From: Mayfieldus sp963781495
GTDB taxonomy: Bacteria; Actinomycetota; Thermoleophilia; Solirubrobacterales; 70-9
Direction of reading: 5' to 3'
NCBI GenBank assembly: GCA_963781495.1
Contig: CAWAFX010000004.1
Location: 248,001-312,000, forward strand
DNA: 64,000 nucleotides
The notes beneath the pieces are model-generated. The model was not told where the DNA came from, made no database searches, and saw only the letters and a program-made list of their open reading frames with translations. Position 1 is the first letter of the stretch; each line of letters opens with the position of its first letter. Below, piece by piece: positions 16,901-25,510 of the stretch. The position numbers were made by a program, and so were the translations under genes.

Positions 16901-17815
16901 ATGAGCTCGTCCGACAGCTGGAGTTGGTCGAATCCCGATGTCGCGCCGGAGCCGACGCCCGGCGGCCCCAGCCGCCGCCTGATCGGCCTCGTTGCCCTGG
17001 CTACCGCTCTGGTGGCCGGCGTCTTCCTCGTCCTCAGCGTGATCGGCGGCGACGGTGGCCCCACCAACCCGATCGCCCAGGCCGCCGAGCAGACCGCCAC
17101 CTATCCGGGTTTCCGGATGCAGCTGACGGGCTCCTATTCCGGGGCCATGCTTGCGGCGCCGGTGCAAATGAGCGGCCACGGGTCGTTCAACGGCAACGAC
17201 AACACGGGCCGCATGATGCTCAGCGCGGAGTTCCCTCCTCCCGCCGGCGAGGTGCGGGTCGATGAGGTGATGGATGGCGGCGACGTCTACCTCAGCTCGC
17301 CGAAGTTCGCCGGCCAGCTCCCGCCGGGCAAGCAGTGGATGAAGATCAGTCTCCTCGGAGCGCAGGACCAGAGCACTGCTGCCTACGGCCAGAGCGATCC
17401 GCATGCGCAGCTGCAGATGCTCGAGTCCGCGAGCGACGCCTTCGACACGCTTGGCCACGAGGACGTCAACGGGGTCCCCACCACTCACTACCGGGCTACG
17501 ATCGACCTCACGAAGCGCATTGCCCAGCTGCGCTCCGATGGAAACGGTGAAGCCGCCGATGCTCTCGAGCAGTCTGCGAGTGCAAGTGGCAGCACCGAGC
17601 TTCCGATCGAGGTCTGGATCGACGGGCGCGACCTGATCAGGCAGGTCCAGCTTTCCGTCCCCCTGCCGGTGCCCGGCGGGGAGCCGATGACGATGACGAT
17701 GGAGATGAGCTTCTCCGACTTCGGCGCCACGCCGCGGGTAACCATTCCCCCGCCGGACACCGTCTTCGACGCAACTGGCCTCGTCCAGCAGACGCTCGAC
17801 GCCAGCGGCAACTGA
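16901..17815 (+). CDS. Membrane-anchored LppX/LolA-like protein
   Basis: A short cytoplasmic segment is followed by one membrane helix (about residues 27-47) and an exported domain of about 250 residues. That domain has alternating beta patterns, GGDVYLSSPKFAG, YRATIDLTKRI and a final FSDFGATPRVTIPPPD. This pattern resembles LppX/LprAFG and LolA-type lipid-binding half-barrels, including the closing phrase with VTIPPPDTVFD; this is a fold-level resemblance, not a strong assignment. It anchors by a helix rather than a lipobox. No clear partner genes; it is convergent with cpaB. Confidence 0.65.
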   Translation: MSSSDSWSWSNPDVAPEPTPGGPSRRLIGLVALATALVAGVFLVLSVIGGDGGPTNPIAQAAEQTATYPGFRMQLTGSYSGAMLAAPVQMSGHGSFNGNDNTGRMMLSAEFPPPAGEVRVDEVMDGGDVYLSSPKFAGQLPPGKQWMKISLLGAQDQSTAAYGQSDPHAQLQMLESASDAFDTLGHEDVNGVPTTHYRATIDLTKRIAQLRSDGNGEAADALEQSASASGSTELPIEVWIDGRDLIRQVQLSVPLPVPGGEPMTMTMEMSFSDFGATPRVTIPPPDTVFDATGLVQQTLDASGN

Positions 17816-17821
17816 GCGGTC

Positions 17822-18490
17822 TCAGCCCTCCGGGCGCGGCAGCAACCGCAGCCCGCGAGCGAAGCTCTCGGCCTCGATCAACCGCAGGGCCTGCCCCCGG
17901 GTCAGGGCCAGGGTCGCGGACCAGCCGCTCGCCGGTCCCGGCCCGGCCGGGTCCTGGCGACTGAGCGCGATCAGTCTTACGCCGGCGGCGGCGACGTAGG
18001 TGCGGCCCGGGCCGGGGCCGCGCGGCTCGCTGGTGACGACGACATCGACCCGCGAGCCCTCGGGCGATCCCCCCGCCGCCAGCAACGCCTCGCCGCCGCT
18101 GACCGCGATCTCGACCGGACGCCGGTCGCCGGCCAGGCGCGGTCCGGGGGCCCGGCCGCCCGGCCGGGGAGCCCGCAGCTGCGCCGCGATCAGATATGAG
18201 CCGGCCGGCAGCGCCGCTGCCGGAACGCGGCCGAGCGCCTGCTGCGGAGCCGCGAGGGCGTCCGGCGGGACGAACCGCCGCGGTACCCGGCGCACCTGCA
18301 GCGAGTCGGAGAGCTGCTTTGGACCGATCATGCGTCTCGGGGGCAGCGCCCGGACCGCGATCACCACCCTTCGCAGCGGCCCGAAGGCTTCGGCGACGCT
18401 GGAGCCGTAACCGCTGGCCAGCGTCCCCGCCGCCGCAGCGCATCCCGCCGCCAGCAGCAGGAAGGCGACGGCGCGGGCACGCCGGCTCAT
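17822..18490 (-). CDS. cpaB: Flp pilus assembly protein CpaB/RcpC-like (SAF domain)
   Basis: Periplasmic-side Tad pilus component. One N-terminal membrane segment (residues 8-25) is followed by a SAF-like beta-clip region: VVIAVRALPPRRMIGPKQL and RRVPRRFVPPDAL, then PAGSYLIAAQL, which matches the CpaB pattern of a base motif leading to a 'leave the default' loop. The C-terminal region (GSRVDVVVTS) is also CpaB-like. It is the third gene of an operon with a sensor kinase and an OmpR-type regulator, overlapping the kinase by 4 bp, and is well separated from tadABC at 6.5-9.4 kb. Confidence 0.75.
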   Translation of the reverse strand: MSRRARAVAFLLLAAGCAAAAGTLASGYGSSVAEAFGPLRRVVIAVRALPPRRMIGPKQLSDSLQVRRVPRRFVPPDALAAPQQALGRVPAAALPAGSYLIAAQLRAPRPGGRAPGPRLAGDRRPVEIAVSGGEALLAAGGSPEGSRVDVVVTSEPRGPGPGRTYVAAAGVRLIALSRQDPAGPGPASGWSATLALTRGQALRLIEAESFARGLRLLPRPEG

Positions 18491-19203
18491 GCAGCGAGTG
18501 CGCCCCCGGCACCCGCGAGGGGGAGATCGAGCACCGCGACCGAGCCCGTTTCGGAGCGCTGGAGGGCAAACCGGCCCCGGTGCGCGGCGGCGACCGAGCG
18601 CACGACCTCGAGCCCGTGACCGTGGTGACGGCGGCCGGTCAGGCGAGCGATCACCTCCGACGGCGAGCCGCTTCGCGAGGCGGGCCGTGCGGCGCTGCCG
18701 TCGTCGGCGACCGAGATCCGCAGCCTGTCGCCGACCTCATGGGCATCGACCACGACGCTTGGCCCTCCGTGCTGGAGGGCGTTGACGATCAGGTTGTCCA
18801 GCGCCTGCGAGAGCTGCGCCGCATCGGCTAGCACGGGTGCCTCACCCGCCCGCCAGCGCAGGGCGATCGATGCTCCGGCCATCGCCGCGCGGGCGCGCCA
18901 GCGCCCGACCGCGGCGCCGACCAGCTCACGGCTCCAGATCACCCGCCGTGACTCTCCCCCACCGCCGTTGATCTCGCGATCGAGCTGGGCCAGCGCCGCG
19001 ATCACGAGGTCGAGGGGAGCCCCGGCCCCGTTTACGGATCGCGGCGCGAGCGCCAGCAGCTGCAAGGGGCGGCGCAACTCGTGCAGACCACGGTTCAACG
19101 CCTCGCGGCGACGTCCGGCCCGCAGCCGCTCGCCGGCCAGGACCAGAGTCAGCATCGCCGCCAGCGGCCAGCCGGCGCCGAGGGTGGTCGCGGCCCCGCT
19201 CAT
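18487..19203 (-). CDS. Compact sensor histidine kinase
   Basis: Only 238 residues: one N-terminal membrane segment, a short HisKA-like helix with LHELRRPLQLL (His of the H-box), then a HATPase domain with LDNLIVNALQHG (N-box), SVADDGSA (G1) and HHGHGLEVVRSVAAAH (G2). No extracellular sensor domain is present, so it may sense within the membrane or through a partner. It starts 4 bp inside the regulator gene and ends 4 bp inside cpaB, giving a tight regulator-kinase-cpaB operon. Confidence 0.85.
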   Translation of the reverse strand: MSGAATTLGAGWPLAAMLTLVLAGERLRAGRRREALNRGLHELRRPLQLLALAPRSVNGAGAPLDLVIAALAQLDREINGGGGESRRVIWSRELVGAAVGRWRARAAMAGASIALRWRAGEAPVLADAAQLSQALDNLIVNALQHGGPSVVVDAHEVGDRLRISVADDGSAARPASRSGSPSEVIARLTGRRHHGHGLEVVRSVAAAHRGRFALQRSETGSVAVLDLPLAGAGGALAA

Positions 19204-19913
19204 CCGTCGATCAGCCTGTAGCCGACGCCCCAGCAGTTGACGACGAAGCGGGCGTGCTCCGGATCGAGCTTGCGGCGCAGGCGGCTGGCATGCGAGTCCA
19301 GCGTCCGCGTACGCCCAAGCGAGCGGAAGTCCCAGACGTCGCGCAGCAGCTCCTCCTTGGTGAAGACCCGCGTCGGGTCGGACGCGAGCGCCCGCAGCAG
19401 CGCGAACTCCTTGTTGGCCAGCTCGACTGGCCGCCCCTCGACCTTGACCGAGCGGGTCGCCGGGTCGATCGTCAGCTCTCCGATCCTGCGCGGGCCCTCG
19501 CGGCGCCCTTGGCGCCGTCGCAGCACCGCCCCGACCCGTGCCGCCAGCTCCGGATAGTGCAGCGGCTTGGACATGTAGTCGTCGGCCCCTTCCCGCAGGC
19601 CGCGCACGCGGTCATGCTCCGAGCCGCGGCCGCTGAGCACGATGACCGGCAGCTCAGGGTCGAACTTGCTCGTGGCGCCGTCTGCCGAGCGGATCTCGCG
19701 CAGCACGTCGAGGCCCGGCGCGTCGGGCAGGATCAAGTCCAGCAGCAGCAGGTCGGGCTGCTTGTAGTGGCAGAGCCGCAGCGCGTCGGATGCCCCGGGT
19801 GCCGGCAGCGCCTCGTAGCGGTCGGCGCTCAGGTGGTCGCAGAGCAGCTGCAACGTCGCCTCGTCGTCCTCACAGACGACGACGGTGGCGAGTTGTTGCG
19901 AGTCGGGCAGCAC
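19200..19913 (-). CDS. OmpR/PhoB-family response regulator
   Basis: Receiver domain with acidic pair CEDDE, phospho-acceptor in DLLLLDLILPDA (about Asp56), Ser in VLSGRGS and Lys in YMSKPLHY, then a winged-helix output domain (VELANKEFALLRAL, RTRTLDSHASRLRRKL, VVNCWGVGYRLI). Normal length. It is the first gene of the operon with the compact kinase and CpaB, so a role in controlling pilus or surface functions is an inference from context. Confidence 0.92.
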   Translation of the reverse strand: MLPDSQQLATVVVCEDDEATLQLLCDHLSADRYEALPAPGASDALRLCHYKQPDLLLLDLILPDAPGLDVLREIRSADGATSKFDPELPVIVLSGRGSEHDRVRGLREGADDYMSKPLHYPELAARVGAVLRRRQGRREGPRRIGELTIDPATRSVKVEGRPVELANKEFALLRALASDPTRVFTKEELLRDVWDFRSLGRTRTLDSHASRLRRKLDPEHARFVVNCWGVGYRLIDG

Positions 19914-20057
19914 GCCGCGTTAAGCGGCGTGCGGCGGGGTCCTCTCCCCCTCACCAGGTCAGGGCAGCCGCGATCCCGCCGACGTCAAGTACAAACATCG
20001 TGCGTGGAAACCGCGACTCCCCAGCTGCCCGTCCATATCCCCCCGAAGTTGGTCAGG

Positions 20058-20246
20058 TCAGGTCTTGCGCTCGAGGTCAGCGACCTCGTCGGCCTTGTTC
20101 TCGACCGAGTCCTGCGCGTGGTCCAGCTGCTCCTTGGCCTCGCCCTTCTTCTCTTCCTTGGCGCCCTGGCGCTTCAGTGAGCCGTCGCCGGTGAGGTCGC
20201 CTGCAGCCTTCTTCGTACGTCCGGTGATCTTGTCGATCAGGTTCAT
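20058..20246 (-). CDS. CsbD family stress protein
   Basis: Small 62-residue, highly charged protein with the CsbD pattern: MNLIDKITGRTKKAAGDLTG, then a Lys/Glu-rich helix and a DSVENKADEVADL end. Members of the family are general-stress-induced in Bacillus and other bacteria; the molecular role is unknown. The ATG at 20246 has GGAAGGA a few bases upstream and overlaps the DUF192 stop as ATGA, so the two are coupled. Confidence 0.9.
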   Translation of the reverse strand: MNLIDKITGRTKKAAGDLTGDGSLKRQGAKEEKKGEAKEQLDHAQDSVENKADEVADLERKT

Positions 20247-20611
20247 GGGTTCCTTCCGAATTGATGGACACCCCTGGAGTACCCCCGATCTCGCCTTCTT
20301 AGACGCAGAGGCGGGTCGTGGACCAGTTCGAGCACCGATTCGGCCCCCCGGCAGGACGCGAATCGAAACGGGCCGACGCCGCGCAGCTGGCGCAGGATCC
20401 GCCCCTGTCCGTCGAGGAAGATCAAGTCGAGCCGGAACAGCATCCCGACGGTGTGCACGCTGGCGCAGCGCCGGAGCAGCAGACCGGGTCCGGCGTGCCG
20501 CCGCCGCAACAGCGCCAGGCCGAGGAGACGGGGGCCAACGCCGGCGGCTACCGGCACCTCGCCGCCGAACAGCGGCGTCGTCGGAAGTCGCCGCAGTCGG
20601 CGCGCGCTCAT
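20243..20611 (-). CDS. DUF192 family protein
   Basis: About 122 residues with the family core: GLLLRRCASVHTVGMLFRLDLIFLD, then GRILRQLRGVGPFRF and AESVLEL. DUF192 proteins are small beta-rich proteins of unknown role, often exported; no signal peptide is visible in this copy. The start at 20611 (MSARRLRRL) is a choice; the frame stays open to 20668. It precedes csbD with a 4-bp overlap. Confidence 0.75.
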   Translation of the reverse strand: MSARRLRRLPTTPLFGGEVPVAAGVGPRLLGLALLRRRHAGPGLLLRRCASVHTVGMLFRLDLIFLDGQGRILRQLRGVGPFRFASCRGAESVLELVHDPPLRLRRRDRGYSRGVHQFGRNP

Positions 20612-20728
20612 ATCGAAGCAAGGGCGATCCGACCGCCGGCTCTCCCCGGCCCGCAATGAATCGCCCATGGTGCAAATGCTCGTTCAGACCCCCTCGCCCC
20701 CCTGCACCCGCATAGAATCAGCGACAAG

Positions 20729-21247
20729 ATGCGATGGCCGCTGGGGGCGCGATGTCCGCGGCGGATCACTGGCTCAAAAGTGGAAGAGAAGGCAACTCGC
20801 AGAGGCAATTACGAGTCGGGCTCGGACTACGTTCTCGAGTACGGCGAGCTTCGCTTCTCCTTTAACGAGGAGGACTTTGCGCAGCGCGTCGAACAGGCGG
20901 CGGTCAAGCTCGGCTTCGTCAATCAGGGCCTCAGCGGCGAGGAGCTCGAGGACCTTCTCGATCTCGCCGTCAACGGCGAGATCGGCGAGCCCTCCTCACC
21001 TCTCGGTGAGCACATCAACCACAACTGGGAGGACCTGGTCGGTCCCGCCAACCGCAGCCTCGTGCACTGGATTCGGCGCCTCGTGTTCCGCGGCGCCTGG
21101 CTCGACCAGCGGGTCAAGGAGGGTGAGCTCGACATCGTCTTCGACGAGGACAGCCAGACCTTCGGCTACGTGCAGCCTGACCGCGGCTCGGAGCTGATCG
21201 AGCTCTCCAAAGAGCCTTCCTGGCGTCGCATCGCCTACCGCCGCTGA
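20729..21247 (+). CDS. Hypothetical acidic protein
   Basis: Unrecognised family, up to 172 residues, acidic (many Glu/Asp pairs), no membrane segment. It contains GLSGEELEDLLDLAVNGEIGEP, a putative helical hairpin, and WEDLVGPANRSLVHWIRRLVFRG. The ATG at 20729 follows a TAGAAT hexamer (20713-20718) by 10 bases and may be near-leaderless; a GTG at 20780 (product MEEKATRR) is an alternative that drops 17 Arg/Pro-rich residues. It converges with the Rho-like gene, 25 bp between stops. Confidence 0.7.
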   Translation: MRWPLGARCPRRITGSKVEEKATRRGNYESGSDYVLEYGELRFSFNEEDFAQRVEQAAVKLGFVNQGLSGEELEDLLDLAVNGEIGEPSSPLGEHINHNWEDLVGPANRSLVHWIRRLVFRGAWLDQRVKEGELDIVFDEDSQTFGYVQPDRGSELIELSKEPSWRRIAYRR

Positions 21248-21272
21248 CGGCGGACCCCGGCGCTCCGGGGAA

Positions 21273-22565
21273 CTAGAGGGATGAGAGGAGCTCGGCATTC
21301 GAGGCCGAGCTCCTGACCCGCTCCGCAAGAGTCTCCGCCGCCCTGCGGGGATCGGCCTCGCGCAGCTGCTCGCGCAGCTTCCGAGCGCCCTCCAGCTCGG
21401 CACCCTCGCGGAGCTGGTCCTCGGCGACGACTCCGCTGCGGGTCGCGTCGATCGCCGGGGTGATCCCGGCCGCGGCGAGCTCGGGGTCGAGCACGACCGT
21501 CGCGTTCTCGGTCGTCTCGACTGCCTCCAGCACGCCGTCGCCATCCTCGGTTCCACGCAGCACGGTCGCAATCATCGTCAGCGAACCTGCTCCCTCCTCC
21601 TCGAGCTCGCGGCCGGCCCCGAACACGGGCTTGATCTCGGTCGGGTCGTGGTAGGCGACTCCGAGCCGGGTCAGCGAGTCGACGATCACGATCACGTCCT
21701 CGCCGCTCTCGGCGCGCCGCTTGGCCCGCGCCAGCGCCAGCTCCGCGTGGCGAATCTGATCGGCGGCGTCGAGGTCGGCCGGGGCAGCAACGATCTCGGC
21801 CCCTACGGCCTCGCGCTTCCAGGCGGTGACCTCCTCCGGGCGTTCGTCGACCAGCAGCACGATCACCGGCTGGGCGGCGTCGGCCGCCGCGATCGCCCTC
21901 ACCAGTCCACGCAGAAGCGTCGTCCGACCCGACCTCGGATCGGCGACCACCAGCACCCGCTGGCCGAAGGCGAGCGGCGCCAGGAGGTCGAAGCTGCGGA
22001 CGAGAACGTCGTCGGGCGCGGGTGCGAGGGGAATCCGGCGATTGGGAGTGACCGGCGTCAGATCGTCGAAGCCGCTCTTGCGCTCAGATCCGGGCTCGTC
22101 GCCGTTCACGCGCTCGACCCGGATCAACGCCGGGTGGCGCTCGCCACGGCGTGGCGCCCGCGCCGGACCCTCGACCTGATCGCCGGCCCGCAGCTCGCAT
22201 CGGCGGATCTGGGAGGCGGAGATGTAGACGTCGTCGGGACCCGGCTCCATCCCTTCCAGGCGCAGGAAACCGTGCCCGGCGGGAACGATGTCGAGCACCC
22301 CCGCCGTCGGCTCTCCCTTGGCCTCGGGCTCGTCGGCCGGCGGCTTTGCGCCCCGCCGCCGCCGAGCCGGCTTCTGCTCTGCCTCGGTCTCCTCGGCCGG
22401 CGCCCTCTCCTCCTTCCCTCCGGTCTCGTCCGAGTCGTCGGCGCGGGCGGCGATCTCTTCCGCGAGCTCCTCGCGCCGCAGCAGCCGGTAGCGCGGGACA
22501 CTGAGCTCGGCGGCGCGAGCGTGTAGCCGCGCCAGAGGTTCCTTTGCCAGCTGCTCCTTGGTCAT
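21273..22565 (-). CDS. Divergent transcription termination factor Rho-like protein
   Basis: Overall plan is Rho. A Lys/Glu-rich N-region is followed by a cold-shock RNA-binding domain (GHGFLRLEG, PGPDDVYISASQIRR) and a RecA-like domain with LLVDERPEEVTAWKR and VDSLTRLGVAYH. Key positions are changed. The P-loop reads ADPRSGRTTLL, with Arg where Lys is expected. About 17 residues covering the Q-loop are missing between AYH and FGAGRELEEEG. The FKGTGN R-loop motif is replaced by ETTENA. The TRSG region lacks the following Arg that serves as arginine finger in E. coli Rho. Start ATG at 22565 is 17 bp after the transaldolase stop. It is probably a paralogue with altered activity. Confidence 0.85.
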   Translation of the reverse strand: MTKEQLAKEPLARLHARAAELSVPRYRLLRREELAEEIAARADDSDETGGKEERAPAEETEAEQKPARRRRGAKPPADEPEAKGEPTAGVLDIVPAGHGFLRLEGMEPGPDDVYISASQIRRCELRAGDQVEGPARAPRRGERHPALIRVERVNGDEPGSERKSGFDDLTPVTPNRRIPLAPAPDDVLVRSFDLLAPLAFGQRVLVVADPRSGRTTLLRGLVRAIAAADAAQPVIVLLVDERPEEVTAWKREAVGAEIVAAPADLDAADQIRHAELALARAKRRAESGEDVIVIVDSLTRLGVAYHDPTEIKPVFGAGRELEEEGAGSLTMIATVLRGTEDGDGVLEAVETTENATVVLDPELAAAGITPAIDATRSGVVAEDQLREGAELEGARKLREQLREADPRRAAETLAERVRSSASNAELLSSL

Positions 22566-22582
22566 CGAGGCGCCGGGCGAAC

Positions 22583-23281
22583 TCAGGAGCGGGTCGCCGC
22601 GAGGCGCTTCTCGGTCAGGCCGCGCAGCCACTCGCCGAATTCCGGGCGCGATTCCCAGTCCTTGCGAAAGCGCTCGGCGCCGGCTTCGGTGAGCGGATGG
22701 TTGAGCATCTGCTTCAGCACCTTTGCCGGCGTTGTGGCGATCTCGCATCCAAGAGTGGCGGCTGTGATCACGTGCTCGGGGTGGCGGATAGAGGCGGCGA
22801 TGATCTCGGAGGTCATGCCTCCGGCCCGCAGGGCGTCGGCGATCTCCTCAACCACGGCGGCGGAGTCGACGGAGATGTCGTCGAGCCGGCCCATGAAGCA
22901 GGAGACGTAAGTGGCACCGGAGGCGGCGGCGAGAAGCGCCTGGTTGGCCGAGAAGACGAGCGTCACGTTGACCGGGATGCCGTCGTCGGTCAGGGCCCGG
23001 GTGGCGGTCAGCCCCGCCTCGCAGAACGGCACTTTGACGGTGACGTGCTCGTGCAACTCGCGCAGTGCCCTGCCCTCGTCGATCATCCCCTGCGGTTCCT
23101 GGGAGACGACCTCGGCCGAAACCGGGCCGCGGACCAGCTCGCAGATTCGCTGGATGATCTCCCCCGGGTCGCCGTCCTCCTTGGCGAGGAGCGAAGGGTT
23201 GGTGGTCGCGCCGGAAAGGATCCCCCAGGCGGCGATCTCCTCAACCTCGGCGACCGAGCCGGTGTCGATGAAAAGCCTCAC
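22583..23281 (-). CDS. Transaldolase / fructose-6-phosphate aldolase-like (short TalC type)
   Basis: Class I aldolase-type TIM barrel of 232 residues: MRLFIDTGSVAEVEEIAAWG, GATTNPSLLAKE, the Schiff-base Lys in VTVKVPF near residue 83, VNVTLVFSANQALLAA and SCFMGRLDDI. The length fits the TalC/FSA-like subgroup that includes genuine short transaldolases of the pentose phosphate pathway. It starts 4 bp inside the glpD end. Grouping with glpD suggests carbon entry at the triose-phosphate level. Confidence 0.92.
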   Translation of the reverse strand: MRLFIDTGSVAEVEEIAAWGILSGATTNPSLLAKEDGDPGEIIQRICELVRGPVSAEVVSQEPQGMIDEGRALRELHEHVTVKVPFCEAGLTATRALTDDGIPVNVTLVFSANQALLAAASGATYVSCFMGRLDDISVDSAAVVEEIADALRAGGMTSEIIAASIRHPEHVITAATLGCEIATTPAKVLKQMLNHPLTEAGAERFRKDWESRPEFGEWLRGLTEKRLAATRS

Positions 23282-24966
23282 TGGGACAAGCTTACGTCGC
23301 GAGCCGGATCCACGCCCTCAGCCACGGCCACCTCGAGCCAGGTCTCAGCCTCTTTTCGTATCCGGTCCCCGGACCAGCCGAGCTCGGCCCCGATGACCTC
23401 GGCGACGGGGCGGACGGTCTCGGCCTCGCGCAGACTGCTGGCGGCGAGGATCCCGAGCCGAGTGCGACGCAGGAGGACGTCGGCGACGCTGCGCGCCTGC
23501 TCGAGGCGGGCCGCGATCAGCGCCTCGGCGAGCAGGTCGGGGCGCCCGGCGACGACCGGCTCGCGCAGCTCAGGGCGCTGCTCGGCGAGGTCGAGGACGG
23601 CGCGGGCCGCATGTCCGTAGCGAAACGCGAGCTGGTCGCGGGCTTCGTCGCCGAGCCAGCCGTCGGTCTCCAGGTCGTCGGGGCGGGCCTCCATTCCCAG
23701 CGGGATCTCGGCGGTGCGACAGGGAGCATCGCGGCCCTGGCGCTCGACCAGGCGATCGACGGTCTGCTTCGCCATCCGCCGCCAGGTGGTGAGCTTGCCG
23801 CCGGTGATCGTCAGCATCCCCGACGACGTCTCGTAGAGCTCGGCCCGGCGTGAGATGTCGACCGACTTGCGGGGGTCGCCGCTGGCGATCAGCGGCCGCA
23901 CGCCGGCGTAGGCGCCGCTGAGGTCGGATTGGACCAGATGGGTGTCGAAGAACGAGTTGACCGCGCTGAGCAGGTATTCGACGTCGTCGGCCGCCGGCGC
24001 GACGTGGGAGATGTCGCCCTCGTAGTCGTTGTCGGTGGTGCCGATCAGGGTCCGCCCGTACCAGGGCAGGGCGAAGATCGTGCGCTCCTCCTCGGCCGGA
24101 ACGATGCAGGCCGCGCTGCCCATCGGCAGCTTTTGCTGGTCGACGATCAGGTGCGTTCCGCGGCTGGGCGAGATCCGCGGCATGTCCTCCTCGTCGGTGA
24201 CCTCGTCGCGGATCCGGTCGGCCCAGACCCCGGTCGCGTTGACGACGTTCTCGGCCTCAACCTCGATCGTCTCCCCCGACTCGGCCTCGGTGAAGCGAAC
24301 GCCCGCGGCGCGGCCGTCGCGGTCGAAGAGCTCGGTCACCTCGGCCCCGTTCAGCATCACCGCTCCGAACCTCTCTGCCTCGCCGAGCACGGTCAGCACC
24401 AGGCGCGCATCGTCGGTCTGGCAGTCGTAGAACAGGTAGGCGGAGGCGGGATCGCGCGGCGCAAGGGCAGGGATCAGCTCCGCCGCCTCGGCTCCCTCGA
24501 TCGTGCGATGGCGGTCCGGCGCCCAGAAGTAGTCGGCGTCCTCCTCCTTCGAGGCCCGCAGCTCGCGACGGCTGCGGCCGACGCGGGTCGTCGCCATCAC
24601 GTCGTACATGTTGAGCCCGATACCGAGGCTGCGGCTGCGCCGGTCCTCGCCCAGGGTCGGGACCAGGAACGGCGTCGGATAGACGAGGTGCGGCGCCAGC
24701 TGCACCATCAGCTGGCGCTCGAGCAGGGCTTCGCGGACCAGGCCAAGGTCGAAGTTGCGCAGGTAGCGCAGGCCGCCGTGGACCATCTTCGAGGAGCGGC
24801 TGGAGGTGCCGACCGCGTAGTCGTCGCGCTCCAGCAGCGCGACGGAGTAGCCGCGCGAGGCGGCGTCCAGCGCGACGCCGGCACCGGTGATTCCTCCCCC
24901 GATCACCACGACCTCGAAGCTCTGGCCGGCGATCGCCTCGATTGCGGACGCGCGGGTGAGCATCAC
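23278..24966 (-). CDS. glpD: Glycerol-3-phosphate dehydrogenase, FAD-dependent (GlpD)
   Basis: Membrane-associated flavoenzyme oxidising sn-glycerol-3-phosphate to dihydroxyacetone phosphate and passing electrons to quinone. FAD-binding motif VVIGGGITGAGVALDAASRG near residue 20, SSRSSKMVHGGLRYL, the conserved GTDNDYEG-like segment (IGTTDNDYEGD), and TITGGKLTTWRRMA, followed by the C-terminal helical cap domain. A double ATG at 24966/24963 leaves one residue of uncertainty. Second gene of the nitroreductase-glpD-tal-rho operon with 0 bp to the preceding stop. Confidence 0.95.
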   Translation of the reverse strand: MMLTRASAIEAIAGQSFEVVVIGGGITGAGVALDAASRGYSVALLERDDYAVGTSSRSSKMVHGGLRYLRNFDLGLVREALLERQLMVQLAPHLVYPTPFLVPTLGEDRRSRSLGIGLNMYDVMATTRVGRSRRELRASKEEDADYFWAPDRHRTIEGAEAAELIPALAPRDPASAYLFYDCQTDDARLVLTVLGEAERFGAVMLNGAEVTELFDRDGRAAGVRFTEAESGETIEVEAENVVNATGVWADRIRDEVTDEEDMPRISPSRGTHLIVDQQKLPMGSAACIVPAEEERTIFALPWYGRTLIGTTDNDYEGDISHVAPAADDVEYLLSAVNSFFDTHLVQSDLSGAYAGVRPLIASGDPRKSVDISRRAELYETSSGMLTITGGKLTTWRRMAKQTVDRLVERQGRDAPCRTAEIPLGMEARPDDLETDGWLGDEARDQLAFRYGHAARAVLDLAEQRPELREPVVAGRPDLLAEALIAARLEQARSVADVLLRRTRLGILAASSLREAETVRPVAEVIGAELGWSGDRIRKEAETWLEVAVAEGVDPARDVSLSQ

Positions 24967-25476
24967 TCAGTCCAGATAGGTGGTCGTCTCGGCCGGCGGT
25001 GGCCGTTCGGGGGCGCGCTGCTCCTGCTTGGGGCGGCCGATGTGCAGAAGGCCGACGAAGCGTTCGGAGTCGGGAAGCCCGACCGCCTCCCGGCCCGCCG
25101 CTTCGCGCAGCACCGCCGGGGTGCGCCAGTAGCCGGCCAGCCCGCGCGCGTGGGCGCCGAGCAGGACGATGTAGCAGGCGACCGCGGTCGCGTGCAGGTC
25201 CTCCTCGTCCTGCTCCGGGTCGCCGCTCAGCGCGCAGGAGGCGACGATCAGGGTCGGACAGCGGTCGAGCTTCGGCGCCGACTCGGGCCCTGCCGCGTCC
25301 TTGAGCCGTTGCAGCGACTGCGGGCCGACGACACGAAAGCGCCAGGGAGCGGTGAGGTGGTGGTTCGGCGCCCAGCGCGCCAGCTCCAACAGCTCGTCCA
25401 GGGTCTCGCGGTCGATCGGGTTCGGATCGAAGGCCTTATGGGTGCGGCGGGTGCGAATCGCCGTCTCGACATCCAT
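24967..25476 (-). CDS. Nitroreductase family protein
   Basis: Small FMN-dependent oxidoreductase of 169 residues: DVETAIRTRRTHKAFDPNPI with the FMN-binding Arg pair, LLELARWAPNHHLTAPWRF, and RGLAGYWRTPAVLR. The C-terminus FVGLLHIGRPKQ is typical. Substrate unknown. Its ATG is preceded by TACGGT (25488-25483) with only six bases between, so the operon transcript probably starts at this codon, and this is the first gene of an operon with glpD. Confidence 0.9.
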   Translation of the reverse strand: MDVETAIRTRRTHKAFDPNPIDRETLDELLELARWAPNHHLTAPWRFRVVGPQSLQRLKDAAGPESAPKLDRCPTLIVASCALSGDPEQDEEDLHATAVACYIVLLGAHARGLAGYWRTPAVLREAAGREAVGLPDSERFVGLLHIGRPKQEQRAPERPPPAETTTYLD

Positions 25477-25510
25477 CGCTCAACCGTATCTGCCGGGCTG
25501 CGCGACCCGG

